This document shows, piece after piece, positions 21,801-33,740 of a DNA stretch of 64,000 nt. The stretch's first letter is position 1; each line of letters starts with the position of its first letter. Location: NCBI GenBank assembly GCA_963682055.1, contig OY821745.1, positions 12,841,501-12,905,500 on the forward strand. Direction: 5' to 3'. Under the pieces are notes generated by a model. The model worked only from the letters and a program-made list of their open reading frames with translations, did not search any database and was not told the DNA's origin. This DNA comes from Primula veris (Eukaryota; Streptophyta; Magnoliopsida; Ericales; Primulaceae). The position numbers were made by a program, and so were the translations under genes.

Positions 21801-24099
21801 ATACGACAATTTATAACCCGATGGGCAACTGACAAGTGGAACAAGGTCGGACGCAGAAGATAAACCAAAATCGACCCCTTGTTCGAGAACTATATGGTGT
21901 ATCGACACTTTATTAAAATACGGTAATCTTGCGAAGACATCTAAAGGCGCTTGGTCTTCTCTGAATTGAAAGCAAAGGGAACTGGATTGGCCAATTGACT
22001 TGATGACGGAGAAATCGGTTGTGCGAACCCAAACAAATCCTATGTCCTCCTTGCACATGAAGTACCGATTCTCACTTAACCTTGAATTCACATTAGGCCC
22101 TGACATCCTCTTGAATATCTTGGGTGCGTACTTGAGCTGAAAAAATAAGAAAACGAGAATGTGAATGCAGTAACAACAGGTAGCACGACCAATGGTCTAA
22201 AATAAAATAAATCTAAATTCGGCAGATCTAGTTACTCCTCCGTACTTATAGACGAAGTAATTGGGTGAAAACAATGGACAGAACCCCATATTGTTGCTAT
22301 TCAAAATAAAAAAAGTACCTTTAGCATGGTGCAATTTAAATTATAGCTGCTACCCCATTAATAGATAAAACCAGTCGACATACGAATTCCGCTATCTCCC
22401 CCACAACAATCATGGAACATTAATTGTGTTTTAGCATAACATCAAGTTCTTTTATTTAAATTCCGAACGAACAAAGTCTTATAAGAATTTTTTGCTATTT
22501 ATATAGAATATAGATATGGTTATGTCGTGCATTTGCTGATATTTGCCTAGTTGATGATGATATTCCTATTTTTCTCACTACTTGTCGCTTTTTTAAGTTG
22601 ATTTACACTTTTACTTCTGCCAATGAGATCTTTAAATAAGCTAGATTTTGGGTGAGAAAAACTAAAAAAGCTCAAAAGCTAGGATTTTGGTGCTTCACCT
22701 AGCTTTTTCGCGACTATTTTTGAACTTGAAAGAAGCGTTTCGCAGGTAAAACAAAATACTCTTGATCAATGTGTATCTAAAAGGAAAATCTAGCAGCAGC
22801 CGTCTACCTGCCTAATAATTTCAATTCACATAAGGGCAGCAGCAATTGTATCCCCCGCCCTTAAGACATTTGCTCAATGTATCAAACCAATTTTGTTTAC
22901 ATATACGAGGGTCCTTTTAAATTACAAAATCCAGGCATCCGTTTTTTACCTTTTACATAATGAAAAAATAACGCACGCCCAATCTGGAATTTCGATTTTG
23001 TGAATTGGTTATGTTTTATAACATTACATCATGGAAAATCCAGCTTTTTAAAGATGGCTGCGAGACACTCCTCGCAGCTCTTTTAAAATAAGTTTCCTAT
23101 AATAAAATTTCTAATAACGAGCTTACCCCCCCCCCCCCCCCCCCAAAAAAAAAAAGAGTTGATCCCAAACAGTACCTGTCTACCTGAGTTTTACAAGCAG
23201 ATGATTATTTAAGATTTTACACAATAACGACGGTAATATCCTAATGTAATAATTTCATAATAATTAACCTTCCCTCCGGTACGACAGGGTATAAAATAAA
23301 ACTAGATGAACAAGAAGCAGCACCAGAAATATCCTCATCCAAATTGAAAAAATCAGAATAAAATAAAACAAAAAACCTCACAAACAATTAATTCCAAGAA
23401 GAGTAAGTAATCTTTCGTTACCTTAAAAAGGATCGCATCGGGTTTGTTATCATACGTATCCGCTTTTCCATTGGTAGGATCCGAACAAGAACACAAAGCA
23501 GCAGATGCCTCGATTATATAATCAATCGGAATCTCCAACTTATAAAAACCAAAACTATTATCATCACTATCATTACTCTTCACTTGAAGAAAAAACTCAA
23601 TGCTGTTTCTTTCTGGCATGACCGAAACGTTAACGTTTTCCCATGCCTCAAGAACCGGAAAACAGCAATTTTTATTATAATTCTCCTCACCCAAGAAAAG
23701 ACCGCAATGCAGGGTCCCTCCACCCTCGTAAACCGCCCTGTTCAAAGGGTCCATCGGCCTAGCAACAATATCATCGAACGAAGGGGTTAACGAAAGGGAA
23801 AAGTTGTTAAACACGAGTTTTCCCTTTTCTGAAAGGCTTAAAGCTGTGTTCTTAGCTTCTAGGGTTTGGAACTGTATTTTCCCATACCCTCTTGACTTCC
23901 AGTTTTTGTGCTCGCTCGCTATATCGCAAGCGAAAACAAACCCGCCTTCTTCGCCTTTTCCTCCTAATGATCCTGCTTCTGTGTTGTAGGTGATTAAAGA
24001 GTTTTCTAAAAAGTCTAGTAATTGTTTAGCAGTGGATGATTTGGGAATGTTGTTTACTCTCACTGTTAGCCTCCCCTCATTCCCCATTACTCCAACCAT
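18856..24099 (-). CDS. RDR2: RNA-dependent RNA polymerase 2 (RDR2)
   Basis: Four coding exons on the minus strand: 24099-23422, 22136-20209, 19884-19734 and 19647-18856. All introns are GT-AG and phases match, giving about 1,182 aa, slightly longer than the usual ~1,130. An N-terminal RRM-like segment (about residues 8-110) has an extra Gly/Glu-rich loop. Exon 2 carries the long RdRP region (EDWSKLPANA, FLAFSASQLR, CFSDGIGKIS, FQIRYGGYKGVIAVDR, VTKNPCLHPGDVR). The catalytic DLDGD loop is at about 879-883 at the start of exon 3. The MCKEDIGFVWVRTTDFS stretch and C-terminal FPWIMGHILLNIK favour RDR2 over RDR1 or RDR6. RDR2 makes the double strand of Pol IV transcripts for DCL3 in nuclear RNA-directed DNA methylation. 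No frameshifts or stops seen. Confidence 0.95.
22137..23421 (-). other. RDR2 intron 1 with poly-C/poly-A tract
   Basis: This 1.3 kb intron splits the RRM-like exon from the main polymerase exon. It contains a run of 19 C followed by 11 A at 23126-23155. Such a tract is prone to slippage and sequencing error. No other element is obvious. Confidence 0.7.
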
Positions 24100-24109
24100 C
24101 TTTTAATTA

Positions 24110-24152
24110 TTTTTTATGTCTTTATATATAGAGAAAGCTATATAGATAAATC

Positions 24153-24184
<32 letters not shown>

Positions 24185-24225
24185 CACTTGTGTGTGCACT
24201 TTTATATATATATATATAAGTACCA
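24110..24225. repeat. AT/AG microsatellite in the RDR2 5' flank
   Basis: Alternating TATATA and GAGAGA tracts directly upstream of the RDR2 start codon. On the minus strand these give CT-rich and TA-rich sequence typical of plant core promoters and 5' UTRs. Transcription start not determinable here. Confidence 0.6.
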
Positions 24226-24743
24226 GGCTTTCCCAACTTAAAAATACAAGAACAAGAAGTCAAAAGAAAGTACTTTACTAAAACACATTAGTCAAATCCT
24301 CTATGTTTCTATGTTTTATTATATCCTAATAGTTATTTCATAGCCCTAGTTTAACTTAAAACATATATTTTTTTAAATTGTGAGTATTATGCTATGAAAA
24401 ATTATATCCATTCGAAATTCTTTAGATTTCTTAAATTTAAAAGAACACAAAATTTACTAATATATATGATTTACTATATTAATATAATAGTAATAAAATA
24501 TCATTGTGTCCATATTTTTGTGGTTGTAATATTGTTATGATTATTAAATGATAATAAACAAATAAAATAAATAATGTAGGGTTATTATAAGAAAATTAAT
24601 AGGAAATCTGAAATTTTGTGTAAATGTAAACGGTTCATTAAAAGATATAAAATGTGTTAAATTTAAGAAAATGGTTAATGATGTTGATGCGATTGCTCTG
24701 CTTACTCATTTAGTATATGAAGACATGGAGTAATAGACTAATA
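24226..24743. other. AT-rich spacer upstream of RDR2
   Basis: No genes or repeat boundaries seen. Probably contains the distal RDR2 promoter. Confidence 0.5.
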
Positions 24744-24748
24744 TAAAC

Positions 24749-25477
24749 TGGCGAGCCTATTTTTCTTCCTAGACTCGGCTTATTCTATAACACGCGTCGG
24801 CTCCGGGTTTGTTAGGAGGTCGGTGGAGATATGGTCTGCTTCAGCAACGGATGCATGTCGTACCTGCACAAGAAACGAACAGGGGGCCCGGGATGATCCC
24901 ATGATTTTTCTCTCCGACGATCAAGTCAGTACGGTGGAAAGGGACCCAAAAGCTTGATACAGATACTTAGCTAAAGGGAGAGGTGGATTGGGCTGGTTAC
25001 GTATGGTGGAGTGGTTCGGGTGGTGAAGCCAGTTTCTCCGAGGTGCAGTTGTGTATATCGGGTTCTATTGTTCCTCTCTCTCTCTTCTGTTTTTTCTCCG
25101 TCCCCCTCTAATGTGGTATTGGTGGGGGTATTTATAGTATGATCTAAGGACATATCAACCCTTGGATCACTGTACCGTTAGATACTGATCTAACGGCGTC
25201 AGAGCTATTTAAGACTCTGACAAGGGTACAGTCCTTGAACAGGCCTTACAGTTGGTGGCTTGAGACTGGGCCAAGTCACTTGAACGTCGAGGGCCCCCCA
25301 AGGGGGCAGCAACATTAATTGAAAAGCGTGTTCGATACGCTTCTCTAGGCCGGCGTAGGCATGGTTCGGCCTGTCAAGGTCCGGGGCAGCACGCCGTAGA
25401 TCCGTTAGAGGCCCGGACAAATTGTTTTGGTAGTGATACGGTCCTGGACAAAGGGGTACCGCGACATTCCATCGTCA
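24749..25477 (-). mobile_element. Solo LTR of a Ty3/gypsy-type element
   Basis: A 729-bp solitary LTR in minus orientation, beginning TGACGATGGAATGTCGCGG and ending GGCTCGCCA on that strand. It is flanked by perfect TAAAC target duplications (24744-24748, 25478-25482). Read on the minus strand it shares many blocks with the 5' LTR at 62685: AAGCGTATCGAACACGCTT, CCCTTGTCAGAGTC, ACAGTGATCCAAGGG, a TATAAATACCCCCAC TATA box (25129-25136), GAGGGGGACG, TGACTTGATCGT and CGGGCCCC. No internal region remains, so the rest was lost by LTR-LTR recombination. Confidence 0.93.
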
Positions 25478-25482
25478 TAAAC

Positions 25483-26060
25483 GACTAATATGAGTTATAA
25501 TTATATTTGTATCTTTAAATCGATAAAAATTACTCTCTTTATTTCGAAATAAGTGTCATATTTTTTTTTATTTTAGGACGTCCTGAAATTCACTTTCCCT
25601 TTTTTAATAAATTTTAAATTTTGAAATATCTGTTTTTAGAGTTAAATCATATCAAATTTACAATAGTGATCTCATATTTTAAGTAAGAAATAGTTTTTGT
25701 TTGATTTTTTTATATATATTTTTTTTGTTGAATTTTAAGTAAAATTGTTTTAAATCTTTCATAGTTTTTGAAGAATCACAGTTATTTCAGTACCGACTAA
25801 ATAAAAAGTTGCATGATAACAAATGACATAAGGTATTATGACATCCTATCTTAATCCAAAGTAGACTCGCATTTGAAGAATGAGCATAAATTACGATAAA
25901 ACCTTGAACATTGTCAAAAAGGGACGATGGGCTCTTTTTTGAGCTTATTCAATTATCACGAAAAAAAAAAGAAAGAAAATTTTGAGAGTCTAATTTGTAT
26001 CCTCAAATTCATTCTCTACCTATTTATGAAAGTTATGAGCCAACCTATGTATACACTTGA
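25483..26060. other. AT-rich spacer
   Basis: No gene or bounded element recognised. Confidence 0.5.
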
Positions 26061-26240
26061 GCAAAGAAAAATACTAACTTTTTGTTTTTGTTTTTTCTTC
26101 TTTTAGGTAAGCTTTGTTGCTTCATCATTTCGTTGTTTAGTTTCTGATCTGAAAGACTGAAAGTGTGTATCTGTAACAGATTTGAGATTATCTCTCAATT
26201 GTAACCATCATTTATAGTACAGATGTGATCTTCCGACCAG
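26060..26240 (+). repeat. Left part of a duplicated intron segment
   Basis: Contains TTTGTTGCTTCA, TGTTTAGTTTCTGATCTG, GAGATTAT..TCAATTGT and ACCATCAT in the same order as 38515-38610, which lies in intron 2 of the zf-4CXXC/DDT gene. The similarity resumes at about 33540, beyond the copia insertion, so the two halves are one paralogous copy. Confidence 0.7.
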
Positions 26241-26301
26241 TGGCAGAACCAGCAATGATAAATGAGGAGTGATAATTTTCTATATTATAAAAATATATAC
26301 C

Positions 26302-26506
26302 TGTTGTAGTACAACTATTAGCTACGTATTTAGGGAGACAGAAGTAGAGAGAGGGGAGAACAGTATCGTCTTTATTATGAATGAATATCTGAATAAATGT
26401 AAAATACAATACCCCTAACCCTCTTTATATAGATAGAGGGGTAGGGTTACAAGCCCACTTGGGTCCATAAAGTATAAGCCCAAGAGTCCAACAATATCTT
26501 ACAACA
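26302..26506 (-). repeat. 3' LTR of the minus-strand copia element
   Basis: 205 bp; ends TGTTGTAGTACAAC and TCTTACAACA on the plus strand; preceded by ATACC. Paired with 33133-33337. Confidence 0.93.
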
Positions 26507-26559
26507 CTCTCCCTTTGGACGTCTTGAATTCTTCGTCTTCATGCAGTCGATCTGAGTCG

Positions 26560-27060
26560 AGTTCATTCGCAGTGCTAAACACATAAAAACCTTAGGGACG
26601 GAAAACCCAGTGTGGGACAAAACCGATACCTAGGAGAAACTGTGTAGCCGAATGATATAGGCCGAAATTCTATGTAATTAACTAACCACAAAACAGTGTG
26701 CCTCATCAAAACCTTGCCGGAACAAACCCAATGGGAAAATCTCTGATCGAAAGAAAAAAAGTGCAACAGTGGTAGTAGTAGGGGATCAACCACAAAACAG
26801 GTGCCTCATCAAAACATTGCTAGAGTAAACCCAGTGGGAAAAACCTCTAGTCGAAGGACAAAAAAGTACACAGTGGTAAGAAGTATACAACAGGATACTC
26901 CCCCTAATTTTGGCAATCTTAAGTGAGGTATGATGGGAACGTGTCTCGCTAAAAACCTTGCCAAGGAAAACCCAGTGGGAAAAAAAACCTTGGTCTAAGG
27001 ACAAAAAAGAGTACACGAGCATGCGACTGGATGCTCTCACTCACTTGCACACGACAGAGT
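26560..27060. repeat. Imperfect repeats in the copia 3' untranslated region
   Basis: Blocks of the type CCTCATCAAAACCTTGCC, AAACCCAGTGGGAAAA and TCGAAGGACAAAAAAGTACA recur about four times (near 26580, 26700, 26805 and 26950). These are the usual decayed repeats between RNase H and the 3' LTR in this kind of plant copia element. The open frames here are by-products. Confidence 0.65.
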
Positions 27061-27379
27061 GCGAAGATTTCGACTAAGTAGTAATTAGTGCAATAAGCAT
27101 TCACTTGGATGCTCCCCCTCACTGGCACACGACTGGGTGCAAAGATTTCATATTCCAAGAAAGAGTACGAGCATTCGACTGGATGCTTCATTTACTTGCA
27201 CATGACTGTATGCAAGAAAATATAACGTGGAATAAAACGAGCATTCGACAGGATGCTCTTAAACTTCATATGTGAAGATTTATTTTGGCAAGAAATGATA
27301 AATAGTATAATCTAGTCATGTCTCTCTTGATCGATAATAACAAGTTGTTCTCAAATAAAACAAGTGTTTTATCTAGATC

Positions 27380-29105
27380 GTGAGACAGAGCATATGTAAT
27401 TCAAATATGGCTAATACTAGCTCGAAGCCATATACACTCTCTAGTCGTCTCATAGAGCACGAGCAGATCATAGTGATTCGTTTAGAGTCATTCCAAGACC
27501 TCCAAGATATCGCCTTATTCCTAATGGTAAAGACATACCATGTTAGGAATATCCCTTATGCGGGTCTGATAAGTAACCAGCATCGGTATAACCGAAAAAG
27601 GGTTGCGTTAATTTGAGTACCGAAGGCGATAGGTACATTCGATGACGCAAAATGGGATAAGACAAACCCTCATCCACAGTTACCTTAAGGTAATGGGAAA
27701 ATGTCTTTTATGCCATTTCGATGGCAGCGTGTTAGCGCGATGCTGTGTCGAGCTATACCATTCACAGCAGACGAGATGTTCGTTTTAGCACATTAGACCA
27801 AGTACAATAATGCGCTTATTGTACTTACATATGAACATCATGGTTCAATATCTCTTCATCGTCACATCAGGGACGGACTGGGTCTATATCAATGTCTAGG
27901 TATCGAACGATCATGGGAGAATTTGACGACTTAGCGTCATGATGACTACAACGTCATAACACCTTCTGGGTGTAGTCTGAATCATGGACTTAGATTCAAT
28001 CTTTACGGGACTCGATCATCAGGTCGAGTCACTACCGTGTCTTCCCAAAATCCTTCATCTCGAAGGCAAATCCAAAAATGGATCGCGTAATAAAACACGC
28101 AAGGGCATAATACTTGTTCAAGTATCCCAAGCTAATCAAGTACTCACTTAGGCGGGTATACCACATCCGCTCGGATTATATTAATCCATATAGTGAACGT
28201 CTCATTAAATTGAGATCGTGTTCCGTGGTCAGGAACTACTTGATTCAAGCACATTAAGTCACACAGGGACCTTCATCTATATCTCTTTGTCTAAATCCCC
28301 ATAGAGATAAAACCGTGACCACATTCATAGCTGCATACTCAGTTTTTCGGAAACTACTAAACTGGTAAAGTAGGGGACTATTATAATGTCCATTACGAGG
28401 GAATCAACCATCTCGTAATCAATTCCAAGGTGTGAGAGAAGTCTTGCGCTACTAGGCGACCATTCTACAATCTCATTATTCTCATCACTTTTCCTTACGA
28501 ATAACCAAATAAACAAACTCGTTTAACATTGGTGGTGTTGGAGCTACAAGTCCGAACACACTTTCGCTAAGGAATCTACATGGATTGCAAGTTTCCATTA
28601 GTCAAGTCTATTCTGTGTTGACTTTAGGCAACGGTACATGGTTCTCTGTCATAATTTGCTCAGATTATCAGTCGTCACTGAATATATGAACAAGTAATCA
28701 ATGACAGTCTCGTTTCGCTTCAATATCGTCTAAGGTATCATGATCGACAGATATTTCGAGATTTTTAGGATGAGGAGGAAATCACACACCTCCTTGCTCC
28801 TTTATAATTACGTGCGACAAACGTGTTTCAGTTCACCACCTCTGGGGCTGAACGAATTAAGAACCGGTCAACTTCCTCATATCTTGGGAAGGACGACAGA
28901 CTGACGGCCGACGGCAGCGTCCTTTGCTTGCCGGGTTCGGCCAAAGCAACGTGTTACGACAGGAACACGACATCCGCCAGGGACGTCTATCCTTGCAAGC
29001 ATTTTGCAGCAGGTATAAATGATCTCGTGACATCTCATAAAGTCATTAAATGCGTTTGGCATTTTGTTAGACTTGAGGGAGTCTATGCACTTACTTATCA
29101 CTAAC
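27380..29105 (-). pseudogene. copia reverse transcriptase / RNase H remnant
   Basis: On the minus strand, 27600-27550 reads FGYTDAGYLSDPHKGYS, the RNase H signature of Ty1/copia. It is followed after a frameshift by VFTIRNKAISWRS and LYETTRECIWLRA (to about 27415), matching the remainder of RNase H. Farther upstream on the same strand (about 29100-28880) a frame resembles the linker between integrase and reverse transcriptase. Stops and frameshifts throughout make it non-functional. It shows that the element's orientation is minus. Confidence 0.75.
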
Positions 29106-32100
29106 TGCAGTTTTGGGGATCAAGCTAAGACTGAGTGAGTTATGCCACGTTATTTCACGTCGTTCCTTATCAACGGTAACATGCAAATCTCCCCCTGACG
29201 ACGGGGAGAACAATCTTAGTGATGTCACTTTCGCATATCATGCGGTAAAGAGATCGCTTGCCAATGTTACTCTATGAAATGATAGGCAGGAGATTCATAA
29301 TCAACTTATGTCCCCTTTAAAGGTCCATATATTGATCGCTAGAGCGGCTCAATCAAAATATGAGACTTCTGGCTCATAACCAGTAACCAGATGGTACACA
29401 TATGGTGTTTGAGTGTCTATGAGCCTCATAACGGACCAATGCAGCAAAATAGCATAACCCCACACGAAAATATAAATCTTGGTGCGCAAGACCAAGAAAT
29501 GCCTGCAATCATTTGCAGTCGCATCATCAAACTTTCCGTGAGTCCATTTGGGCCTGAACATAATCGACAGGATGTTCAATTTCAATTTCCAAACTCAAGT
29601 AATTCAAATCGAAATTTCGATTATTACTCTTCGGAATTATCAAGTCGACTAGACTTTTCAGGATAATCCGGATCATGAGCCATCAACTTAATGATATGGC
29701 TAAAAGTTTGGAAAGTGTTGTATTTATGTGGACAACATTAAAATGTGACCATATTATCGATGCATCAACCATAACCATTTATATTTATGGTCCGTCTTAT
29801 GGTTGGATAAGTCCACAATAACTCCTTCAATTCTTTACAAGAATTCTACGAGTTCATTTCGTGATTTTTACACATACTAGTCTTTCAAAGTGAGCATTAG
29901 TGGCATTAATTTCGGATTAATCACGAAATATATCCTCAAAGAGAATCCAAATGAGATGCGATTATAAATCAACCATCGTCTTTTGACCCGGGAATATCTC
30001 ATCCGGTCAATGCCACAATATCAAAATGCTTTGATCAATCGACGACAGGCGAATGATAGTATAGACAATCATGTCTTAGCATCTAAATCATTTATCATTT
30101 CGACGACATGCGAAATGATAAAGTAACTTTAAATGCTTTAAAGAATGTGGTAGCAACCATTTGAAAGACATTTCAACTCCTCTAAAATACGTTTTTTGAG
30201 TGGAGGCTATGTAAAGAAATTTTAATTCTTTCATGAGCTATTACGGATAACATTGGTTTTCTCGAATATTTTATAACTCAATTAGGTACAGCAGGACCTA
30301 CATGAGTATAATACCTCATATTTGACAAATCAATTTGGTTTTACCAAAGATTTTGATTTGGAATGACAGGTCCAGAATCGTTGTCACTGAGTACTCTTTT
30401 AGGCAAATAGTTGGTGAAATTATGTGGTACACTGTTACCCAATATTTCTAAAAAAATCAACTACCCCACAAGTATTGCCTAAAATTTCATAATTTAAAGT
30501 TTGGTCATATTTGTCAAAGGAATTTGCTCAAAACACTTTAAATTATTTCGAGAAATTTCATAAACAAGCAAACCATAATCCAAAAGTATGTCCAAATGGA
30601 AAAATCATAATTCAAATGGAAAAACATAATCCAGATGAGCGAAAAAACGGCTCAATGATTTATCAAAATCAATAAAGAAAGGTATCAAACTCATTTGAGC
30701 CATAAAATCGGGGGTCTCAAGAGTTTCCTTTCAATTAACTTTAACCACATTAGCATCGGTTTTTCCACCTTTATAATAGTTGTGAACTATTTAAGGAGTA
30801 ACCATGCATGACCTTTGTCTTTATAGCAAAGAGTTGGCTCCTTAAGCATTATCTCTTGCTTTGTGACAACGGGCCATATTATTCCTTTCAATTACTGTCT
30901 TGGAGCCACAGGTTTTCGATTTTGACGATTGTCTAAAATCTCGCTTGGCTAGGCGATTCATCGGGATCGCGACAGTTCAAGACAAATAACACTTGTCTCG
31001 GTTCTCGATTCGTGGAAAAAAATGTACACGAAGAGCATTAATATCAGGCAAACAATTTGCCATTGTCCCAATAGGATTAAAACTACTCACCGGGGCAATT
31101 TTCTTATCCAATAACAGATGGGCGATAAAGGAACATGGTGAATATAAATTCACGATACTACTTATGAAATACAATTTTCAAGCTAGTATTTTGGTGAAGG
31201 ATTGCTCCAATATGTCAATTTCAGACATTTGTTCACCATAGACGTCATCACATCTCAAATGTGGCGGCGGAATAAAATCAACGTCTTAGCATTCATCCTG
31301 AAGGTAACAACAAACTCGTGTTTTACTCATCAAAGATGGCATCCAAAAAAAAATATGGGCATCACATTTTCACACATCAGGGAGAGTAACATGTGGTGAC
31401 GGATTAAAATCAACGTTTAAACAGTCATTTCTCAAGTATGTTTTATGATTTTTTTTTCATCATAGATGGCATCCAACATGTGTTGGGAGTTCTGGATTAT
31501 TTATCATATAAAACGACTGGTTTATATGTTTATGGTTTGCATAAGCACAAACTTTATTTCGAAACGACAGGTTCAAAAAAATAGTTTTGCTTTTAATGTG
31601 AATAGGTTCTCATTGATCGAACGACAGGTCGATACAGAGACACCAATTCGGCGAAACATACATCACTATATAAACACACTCGGGGAAATTATTATTTAGT
31701 CAAACCCTTTCGGTAGCTCTACTTGAAAAACGACCAGGAAAGACGGTGAGGGTGAAGGGCACGAATGCCACTTAAAACCCGACCTCATTAGGACATCGAC
31801 TTCCGCCTATATCTTTCCTAGACATCGTATCCAAATAGGTAAGCCTATTTAGGGAAGATTCATAATTTTTCCAACTTAAATGTTAATATATATGATTTCG
31901 CAAATTATCATATTATACATATGTGTACATGGCAATAAATAAATTAGTACATGATTAACTAATATTTTAGATTGTACCTGTTTGCATGATTAACATATAT
32001 ATTGCAATATATATTTACTAATAAGGAAATCAAATTAATCAAGATTATCATCAATCTAGAATTTATTAGTAATTATCAATTTACACTAGCAAGATTTAGT

Positions 32101-32385
32101 CAATATTTTATTATTATATTGCTATATGTGTAAGTTCTATGCATGGTAACTAAATCATTCATGTACGTAATATATTTTATTTACCAATTTACAATATACA
32201 CGCAATTTTCATACATGGTAATTTTAACATGCAAGCAAACAATATATTTTTAATTACCAATTAATTCTATATATGGTAAATTTTTTTAACATGCAAAGTG
32301 GTTAAATTTACATGGAAACATATCAATTTATTCAATTAACATGCAATTTTTTTTATTCACTTGCCTTTTTAAAAAATAAAAATAA

Positions 32386-32434
<49 letters not shown>

Positions 32435-33130
32435 TGTGGGTGAATATTTAGACTGAATATTGACTTTTATAACACGTATATACTGTTTTTATACATGTAA
32501 TATATTACAGGGACTATCCGTGTAATTTCAGCAAACTATATATCTATTTACAGCATTATTACAGCTTCAGTCCATAATTTCAGACAAGTTTCAGTTTAGT
32601 TCTTTAATAATTAACATGCACAGTCAATAGTTTCAGCGAATTACAAAACAGTCCCACTGTTTTCAGTTTTTTTTACAGATTTAATCCCACAGATTAAGAC
32701 ATGTTTTACAATTACATGATTTCCGATTTACAACCCAATTATATGTTTTTTACTGATTTTGTTTGTATAAAAATACAATTTTACAGTACACTATACATAT
32801 TACATATAATTTGGTTTTTATAGACAGATTGATTATGTTAGACAGTAAAAAAATCTATCACGAATAGTTTTTTTTTCTTCAACAAATACATGCAATTTGG
32901 GTTATTTTGTTACGATCATGTATAGTTATCCATACAAGTAACAAAATCTAATACACATGGATTATATACTACGGGATATTTATCATGTTTTAGTTATCCA
33001 TAAAATAATGCGTGCGATCACATACCGGATAAACCTCAAGGTTTATAAATACCCAATATCCGAGCATTTACCAAAAATCTCCAATATCCGCGAGCGTATA
33101 TCCTATTCTCCGTGAGCAAAGTGCCGATAA
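29106..33130 (-). pseudogene. Degraded 5' half of the copia element (integrase, gag and leader)
   Basis: By position this should hold gag, protease and integrase read from about 31800 down to 29100 on the minus strand. I find no frame long enough to identify them with confidence; short open stretches are interrupted everywhere. From about 31860 to 33130 the sequence is very AT-rich leader-like DNA with no coding appearance. Confidence 0.45.
32385..32433. repeat. (TA)n microsatellite
   Basis: Uninterrupted TA dinucleotides of more than 40 bp inside the copia leader region. Likely length-polymorphic. Confidence 0.9.
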
Positions 33131-33132
33131 CG

Positions 33133-33337
33133 TGTTGTAGTACAACTATTAGCTACATATTTAGGGAGACAGAAGTAGAGAGAGTGGAGAACAGTGTCGT
33201 CTTTATTATGAATGAATATCTGAATGAATGTAAAATAAAAGACCCCTAACCCTCTTTATATAGATAGAGGGATAGGGTTACAAGCCCACTTGGGCCCATA
33301 AAGTATAAGCCCAAGAGTCCAACAATATCTTACAACA
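33133..33337 (-). repeat. 5' LTR of the minus-strand copia element
   Basis: 205 bp, about 96% identical to 26302-26506; followed by ATACC, the target duplication. Confidence 0.93.
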
Positions 33338-33539
33338 ATACCTTATATATAAGTTATTTTATAGAATGAGTGGCTAAAACACTCAAATTCAAATGTTTTG
33401 ATCAAATTACATAAAAACAATCTATTTTTTTGTCTATTTTTTTCAAAATAGAGGGGGATTCAACCCCCAACTGTGTCTACCTAATTTATTGCATGCTTCC
33501 AACATTGATGCATATATATTTTAATCTATAAAATCATTT

Positions 33540-33740
33540 TCTATTAGATTTAGATAATCTCTGATTTTGTTGGTCAGTTTTTTAGCTAAACATAGTGCAT
33601 GAACTGAAAATGTAGAGTGTTAGCTATTTTGATAATTATTCTTAATTGTGGCCATCATGCTCCTATGTTGCAAAGGGTATATGGTAAAATCTTGTTGATT
33701 TTGTGCTATGGGCTTGTCTGGATGCAGCTTTTCAGCTTGT
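33540..33740 (+). repeat. Right part of the duplicated intron segment
   Basis: Matches 38680-38860 in order: TCAGTTTTTTAGCTAAACATAGT, CATGAA, TTAGCT, TATGGTAAAATCT, then a TATGGG..TGTCTGGATG block. It continues the copy begun at 26060, interrupted by the copia element and perhaps an older hAT-like repeat (GGCAGAACCAGC near 26240; GGGGGATTCAACCCCC near 33455). Confidence 0.7.

Larger units (their letters stand above)
26302..33337 (-). mobile_element. Degenerate Ty1/copia retrotransposon (minus strand)
   Basis: A 7.0 kb element with 205-bp LTRs at 26302-26506 and 33133-33337 differing at about 8 positions (about 96% identical). It has perfect ATACC target duplications (26297-26301, 33338-33342). 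On the minus strand a purine tract (CCAAAGGGAGAGTG) precedes the left (3') LTR, and CGTTATCGGCAC follows the right (5') LTR at the primer-binding position. Internal pol is recognisable only in short frames. The sequence behind the coding region repeats the AAACCCAGTGGGAAAA-type motif common in plant copia 3' ends. It inserted into the duplicated intron copy at 26060-33740. No long ORF remains despite the young-looking LTRs. Confidence 0.93.

Noticed and set aside
26575..27191. Overlapping minus-strand frames of 72-84 codons
   Set aside because: They fall in the repeated 3' untranslated region of the copia element and read the AAACCCAGTGGGAAAA repeats.
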